Below, piece by piece: positions 6,368 through 9,747 of a DNA stretch of 9,747 nt. Position 1 is the stretch's first letter. Every line of letters begins with the position of its first letter. The stretch comes from Limnohabitans sp. (lineage in GTDB: Bacteria; Pseudomonadota; Gammaproteobacteria; Burkholderiales; Burkholderiaceae_C). Where the stretch lies: NCBI GenBank assembly GCA_018883305.1, contig VEQI01000100.1, positions 1-9,747 of the forward strand, given 5' to 3'. A program made the translations under genes and the position numbers. The notes beneath the pieces were generated by a model. The model did not search any database. It worked only from the letters and a program-made list of their open reading frames with translations, and was not told where the DNA came from.

Positions 6368-7794
6368 AAGAGATCGCCGAAAGTCTGCGCATCAATGGTG
6401 AGCGTGTTCACCGTGACCGTACTCTTGCCGTCCACAACCCCTACACTCGCCAGCGCATTGGCCATGTCCCGAAGGCACAGGTGGAGGACGTGCGTCGCGC
6501 GTTCGAGGTGGCTGCAAACTATCGACCCCGTTTGACCCGGTATGAGCGCTCCAACATTTTGCGCCGTGCGGCCGAGGTGGTGGTGCGTGAGACTGAACGC
6601 ATCAGCGATCTGATCACGCAGGAATCAGGCTTGTGCAAAAAAGACAGCGTCTATGAGGCTGGACGTGTGCGCGATGTGCTGTTGTTTGGTGCGGATGCGG
6701 TGCTGCATGATGATGGACAAATCTTTTCATGTGACATCACGCCGCATGGACGTCAACGACGGGTTTACACGCAGCGTGACCCGTTACTAGGTGTGATTTC
6801 TGCCATCACACCGTTCAATCATCCGATGAATCAGGTGGCGCACAAGATCGTGCCGGCCGTGGCCACCAACAACCGTGTAGTGCTCAAACCCTCCGAGAAA
6901 GTGCCTTTGTCGGCATTGCTGTTTGCAGATATTTTGTATGAAGCCGGATTGCCACCCCCGATGTTTCAAGTGGTCACCGGAGATCCTGCTGAAATTGCCA
7001 CCGAGTTGCTGACCAATGAACACATCGATTTGGTCACGTTCACGGGCGGTGTGCGCATTGGCAAGCACATCGCCAGCATCGTGGGTTATCGTCGTATGGT
7101 GCTGGAATTGGGGGGCAATGATCCGCTCATTGTCATGGATGACGCCGATCTGGAGGAGGCCTCGAGTCTGGCGGTGTCGGGTTCGTACAAAAATTCGGGC
7201 CAGCGATGCACGGCCGTCAAGCGCATGTTGGTTCATGCGTCCGTGGCGGACGAATTTGTGCAACGCCTGGTCGACAAGACCCGCGCCTGGCGGCACGGCA
7301 ATCCGGCTGATGCTGCGATGGATATGGGGACGGTGATTGATGAGCAAGCGGCCAGTCTGTTCGAGACGCGAGTGCTGGAAGCTGTGTCCCAGGGGGCGCA
7401 ACTATTGTTTGGCAATGAGCGTGATGGTGCGTTGTATGCTCCCACCGTGCTGGATCATGTGCGCCCTGACATGACGCTGGTGCATGAAGAGACATTTGGC
7501 CCGGTTTCGCCAGTGATCCGCTTCAACACCCTGGACGAGGCCATTCAGATCGTCAATGGCACGGCCTATGGGCTTTCTTCAGCAGTGTGTACCAACCGCT
7601 GGGATGTCATCACCCGGCTGGTCAATGAGCTTCAAGTGGGCAGCCTGAATGTGTGTGAGGTGCCGGGCTACCGTTTGGAGCTGACACCGTTTGGCGGCAT
7701 CAAGGATTCCGGGCTGGGCTATAAAGAAGGTGTGCAAGAGGCCATGAAGAGCTTCACCAACGTGAAAACCTACTCCTTGCCCTGGCCCGCCTGA
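6364..7794 (+). CDS. phnY: Phosphonoacetaldehyde dehydrogenase
   Basis: A 476-aa NAD(P)-dependent aldehyde dehydrogenase that oxidises phosphonoacetaldehyde to phosphonoacetate, linking PhnW to PhnA. All catalytic elements of the family are present: oxyanion Asn152 (ITPFNHP), Lys175 (VLKPSE), FTGG (226-229), general base Glu248 (LELGGNDP), nucleophile Cys282 (SGQRC) and the Glu376 region (HEETFGP). The length is usual. Assignment to PhnY rather than another aldehyde dehydrogenase rests partly on context, because phnA and phnW lie in the divergent operon. Its start overlaps the regulator stop (ATGA) with a GAGAGG ribosome site just upstream. Its stop overlaps the next gene as TGATG. The name should not be confused with the 2-oxoglutarate-dependent PhnY of the PhnY/PhnZ oxidative pathway. 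Confidence 0.9.
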   Translation: MKEIAESLRINGERVHRDRTLAVHNPYTRQRIGHVPKAQVEDVRRAFEVAANYRPRLTRYERSNILRRAAEVVVRETERISDLITQESGLCKKDSVYEAGRVRDVLLFGADAVLHDDGQIFSCDITPHGRQRRVYTQRDPLLGVISAITPFNHPMNQVAHKIVPAVATNNRVVLKPSEKVPLSALLFADILYEAGLPPPMFQVVTGDPAEIATELLTNEHIDLVTFTGGVRIGKHIASIVGYRRMVLELGGNDPLIVMDDADLEEASSLAVSGSYKNSGQRCTAVKRMLVHASVADEFVQRLVDKTRAWRHGNPADAAMDMGTVIDEQAASLFETRVLEAVSQGAQLLFGNERDGALYAPTVLDHVRPDMTLVHEETFGPVSPVIRFNTLDEAIQIVNGTAYGLSSAVCTNRWDVITRLVNELQVGSLNVCEVPGYRLELTPFGGIKDSGLGYKEGVQEAMKSFTNVKTYSLPWPA

Positions 7795-8642
7795 TGCCCG
7801 CACATGTGGCCTTTCTTGTTCTATTGTCCGCATTGATGCACGCGGGCTGGAATGTGCTGGTCAAGCACAGCCGGGATGGGCAACTGGATACCGTGAGTTT
7901 TGCGCTGATGGGAAGCGCCATCGCCGTGTTGTGGTTGCCCTGGGTGCCGTTGCCCGATGCCGCCAGTGCCCCCTGGATGGCCGTGTCCCTGCTGGTGCAT
8001 GTGGCGTATTTCATCTCCCTGATCGAGGCGTATCGCCATGCGGACTTTTCCGTGGCATATCCGTTGATGCGTGGCATGGCGCCGGTTTGGGTGTGCGGAC
8101 TGGCTTGGCTGGCTGGCGAAAGACTTTCGGGGCAACAAGGACTGGGTATCCTGCTGGTGGCGGTTGGGATTGTCTTGCCGGCCTGGCTGGGTGCCGTCTG
8201 GCGTTCCGGTTCGCCACGAGGCATGGTATTTGGTTTGATCAACGCGCTGATCATCGCGCTCTATACCTGGTTGGATGGCATGGGGGTGCGTCAAGCAGGT
8301 ACCGCCATAGGCTACACCTGCTGGATGTTCTTCTTTAACAGCTGGGGGATTCTGGCCTATATCGTTTGGCGCAGGGGGGGGCCGACTGTTCTCTCACATG
8401 CTCGGATGCATTGGCGTATATCCATTGCAGCAGCGTTGATGAGTATCGGTGCTTATGGCATTGTGTTGTGGGCCATGACTCAGGCGCCCATTCCAGCCAT
8501 TGCTGCGTTAAGAGAGGTATCGGTGGTGTTTGCTGCACTGATGGGCTCACGCTGGTTGCATGAGTCCATGGGGCGGTCTCGACTCATGGGCGCCATGCTG
8601 GTGGGTGTCGGGGTGATGTTGATCAAAATGGTGGATACATAA
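7794..8642 (+). CDS. EamA/DMT-superfamily membrane protein of phosphonate clusters
   Basis: A 282-aa polytopic inner-membrane protein with about ten predicted hydrophobic helices in two EamA-like halves (first half ~1-135, second ~143-280). Typical DMT features are visible: a short charged N-terminal hairpin (HAGWNVLVKHSRDG), the helix-end motif SLIEAYRHADFSVAYPLMRGMAPVW in the first half (conserved part: YPLMRG), and its counterpart AALREVSVVFAALMG near 256-270, followed by WLHE. A family annotated as a phosphonate-utilisation-associated membrane protein (TIGR03340, from memory) fits. The start overlaps the phnY stop by one base (TGATG) and has no Shine-Dalgarno of its own, so translation depends on reinitiation. 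Direction and substrate of transport are unknown. Uptake of a phosphonate or efflux of a pathway product such as a toxic aldehyde or amine are both possible. Confidence 0.82.
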   Translation: MPAHVAFLVLLSALMHAGWNVLVKHSRDGQLDTVSFALMGSAIAVLWLPWVPLPDAASAPWMAVSLLVHVAYFISLIEAYRHADFSVAYPLMRGMAPVWVCGLAWLAGERLSGQQGLGILLVAVGIVLPAWLGAVWRSGSPRGMVFGLINALIIALYTWLDGMGVRQAGTAIGYTCWMFFFNSWGILAYIVWRRGGPTVLSHARMHWRISIAAALMSIGAYGIVLWAMTQAPIPAIAALREVSVVFAALMGSRWLHESMGRSRLMGAMLVGVGVMLIKMVDT

Positions 8643-8677
8643 AAAAATCCCCCACCGAACAATACGCGGTGGGGGAT
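8641..8677 (-). terminator. Rho-independent terminator of the PhoX-like gene
   Basis: ATCCCCCACCG (8647-8657) and CGGTGGGGGAT (8667-8677) form a perfect 11-bp GC-rich stem with a 9-nt loop. On the minus strand the hairpin is followed by seven T (A-run at 8641-8647), the layout of an intrinsic terminator for transcription coming from the right. The T-run reaches into the stop codon of the convergent EamA gene. Read on the plus strand there is no T-run after the stem, so it would stop the phnR-phnY operon weakly at best. Confidence 0.85.
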
Positions 8678-8689
8678 GAGGATCTTGAC

Positions 8690-8720
8690 ATCGTCTGAGT
8701 GAGCAGGCACATCAGACGAT
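8690..8720. repeat. Second inverted repeat in the convergent spacer
   Basis: ATCGTCTGA (8690-8698) and TCAGACGAT (8712-8720) are perfect 9-bp inverted copies around a 13-nt loop. It lies between the PhoX-like stop and the strong terminator. It has no T-run on either side. It could stabilise the 3' end of the message or assist termination of the plus-strand operon; the role is unknown. Confidence 0.55.
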
Positions 8721-8736
8721 ATCACCCGATTTCAAA

Positions 8737-9747
8737 TCAGGTTCCGACAGCGGGCAACACCATGTAGCCCAAGGCAGCCTTGTTCTTGTTGCCCCAGTTG
8801 GTGTTGATGGCCGTGTTCAAGGTGCCATCGGCCAGCACGTTGGTGTGGATGGCTTCCCAGTCACCGGGGTGCTGGAAGTTGCCCATCACGTAGGCAAAAC
8901 CGTTCAAATTGTCCACCGCTTGCAAGCCCGTGCATTCTGCGCCCGCGGGTGCAGAGAAGATGCGCGACAGTGTGCCCGTGTCCACGTTGTAGGCCCACAC
9001 ATAGTTGTTGATGTGCATGCCGGAGTCCTCACCCAGGAACAGGGTGCGGGTGGCTTCGGAGAACCACAGATTGTCCACGTTGGCCACGGTATTGATGTCA
9101 GCGGTGTTGCCCAATGCATCCGTGGCATCTTTGCCCAGCAGCTTGGTGGGCACCGCCATGGACTTGGGCACCCAGTCCGAGCCGATGGTGCTGTCCGTGC
9201 CCAGTACCACTTCATAGGTGGCGCCAGCGTTGATGGCGGTGAGCTTCAGCACATTGTTGGTCGCGGCCGGCAGGAAGCCGTTGTCCGTCATCGTGGCCCT
9301 GATGGCCGACATGGCCAGATAGGCCTTCTTGTCCTTGACGTTCAACGCCACGCCTTCCAGCTTGGTGAATTCCAGCGTAGCGCCCAGGTAAGAGGCGTAA
9401 CGATTGGTTTCCAGGAACGCTGCGCCCACGGTGGCTCCGGCCTTGATTTTGATCACTTGTTGGCCAGAGCCGAAATTGATCAATTTGTAGTTGGCAGCGT
9501 CCGCAGCCACGATGGCTTGATCAGCGGGCTTGAGGAAAATGGTTTCGCCACTGACTGTGGCAGCCGTGGTGTAAGTGGTATCAGCCGCGGTTTTGCAGTT
9601 GAAGACCCCATCAAAAATGTTTTGCCAGGCATTTGTCTGTCCGCCGTTGGCGTAGTACTGGTTGGCCAGTGCTTCCACCTCTGAGGAAGTGGCATGACCC
9701 AGCTTGATAAAGCTGATGTTGAAGGCACCACCCTCCGCGCGCGTGGT
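8737..9747 (-). CDS. DUF839/PhoX-like alkaline phosphatase, C-terminal part (runs off right edge)
   Basis: The frame is open from the right edge to a TGA at 8737-8739, giving 336 residues with no start in view. The GTG at 9676-9678 is an internal codon, because conserved-looking sequence (EGGAFNISFIKLGHATSSE) continues upstream of it. DUF839/PhoX hallmarks appear in order: KLEGVALNVKDKKAYLAMS (~129-147 of the visible part, the Glu expected to bind metal), DNLWFSEATRTLFLGEDSGMH (~225-245; GEDS-x-x-H core), WAYNVDTGTLSRI and AGAECTGLQAVDNLNGFAYV, then NFQHPGDW (~290-297). Known PhoX enzymes are Tat-exported calcium/iron phosphomonoesterases that release phosphate from organic esters outside the cytoplasm. 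Here the N-terminus and export signal lie outside the window. It converges on the phn operon and ends at its own hairpin. Whether it is a true PhoX or a divergent relative cannot be settled from this part. Confidence 0.8.
   Translation of the reverse strand, partial: TTRAEGGAFNISFIKLGHATSSEVEALANQYYANGGQTNAWQNIFDGVFNCKTAADTTYTTAATVSGETIFLKPADQAIVAADAANYKLINFGSGQQVIKIKAGATVGAAFLETNRYASYLGATLEFTKLEGVALNVKDKKAYLAMSAIRATMTDNGFLPAATNNVLKLTAINAGATYEVVLGTDSTIGSDWVPKSMAVPTKLLGKDATDALGNTADINTVANVDNLWFSEATRTLFLGEDSGMHINNYVWAYNVDTGTLSRIFSAPAGAECTGLQAVDNLNGFAYVMGNFQHPGDWEAIHTNVLADGTLNTAINTNWGNKNKAALGYMVLPAVGT

Noticed and set aside
9676..9678. GTG as the start of the PhoX-like gene
   Set aside because: The frame stays open to the window edge and the upstream residues (EGGAFNISFIKLGH) look like DUF839 sequence, so this is an internal valine codon.
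8845..9684. 279-codon plus-strand frame
   Set aside because: Antisense to the PhoX-like gene, which shows DUF839 motifs throughout; the plus-strand translation has none.
1..9747. CRISPR arrays, tRNA or rRNA genes, insertion sequences, attachment sites
   Set aside because: No spaced repeats, cloverleaf-like segments, transposase motifs or flanking terminal repeats were seen; the window is densely coding with ordinary metabolic genes.

Overview
The window is a phosphonate-catabolism locus, most likely from a betaproteobacterium of the order Burkholderiales. This is inferred from moderately high GC, the gene content, and a divergent layout around a FadR-type GntR regulator that I associate with Burkholderia-type phosphonate clusters. 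The genus cannot be fixed by eye.

Layout. Positions 5570 down to 1 (minus strand) hold one tightly packed operon: phnC (ABC ATPase), phnD (periplasmic binding protein), phnE (permease), phnA (phosphonoacetate hydrolase), a zinc-type MDR alcohol dehydrogenase, and the first ~173 codons of phnW (2-aminoethylphosphonate:pyruvate transaminase), which runs off the left edge. Positions 5571-5671 are a short bidirectional regulatory region. Positions 5672-8642 (plus strand) hold a second coupled operon: a GntR/FCD regulator (PhnR-like), phnY (phosphonoacetaldehyde dehydrogenase) and an EamA/DMT-type membrane protein. A strong hairpin at 8647-8677 with its T-run on the minus strand ends a convergent minus-strand gene (8737 to the right edge). 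That gene encodes the C-terminal part of a DUF839/PhoX-like alkaline phosphatase.

How the genes fit together. PhnCDE would import 2-aminoethylphosphonate (2-AEP). PhnW would transaminate it to phosphonoacetaldehyde, PhnY would oxidise that to phosphonoacetate, and PhnA would cleave the C-P bond to give acetate and phosphate. This is the hydrolytic PhnW-PhnY-PhnA route. No PhnX phosphonatase and no C-P lyase genes are visible. The role of the alcohol dehydrogenase and of the EamA protein in this route is not established. The neighbouring PhoX-like gene suits a phosphorus-acquisition region.

Regulation read from the sequence. The 5571-5671 spacer carries a GntR-type palindrome (TTGT-TG-ACAA) overlapping a candidate -10 of the phnC promoter. 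An 18-bp match to the Pho box lies across the start codon of the regulator gene and points toward phnC. Together they suggest dual control by substrate and by phosphate starvation. Both are predictions from sequence alone.

Most likely anomalies: a possible frameshift in phnW at the extreme left edge, loss of the structural-zinc cysteines in the alcohol dehydrogenase, and the Pho-box/start-codon overlap.
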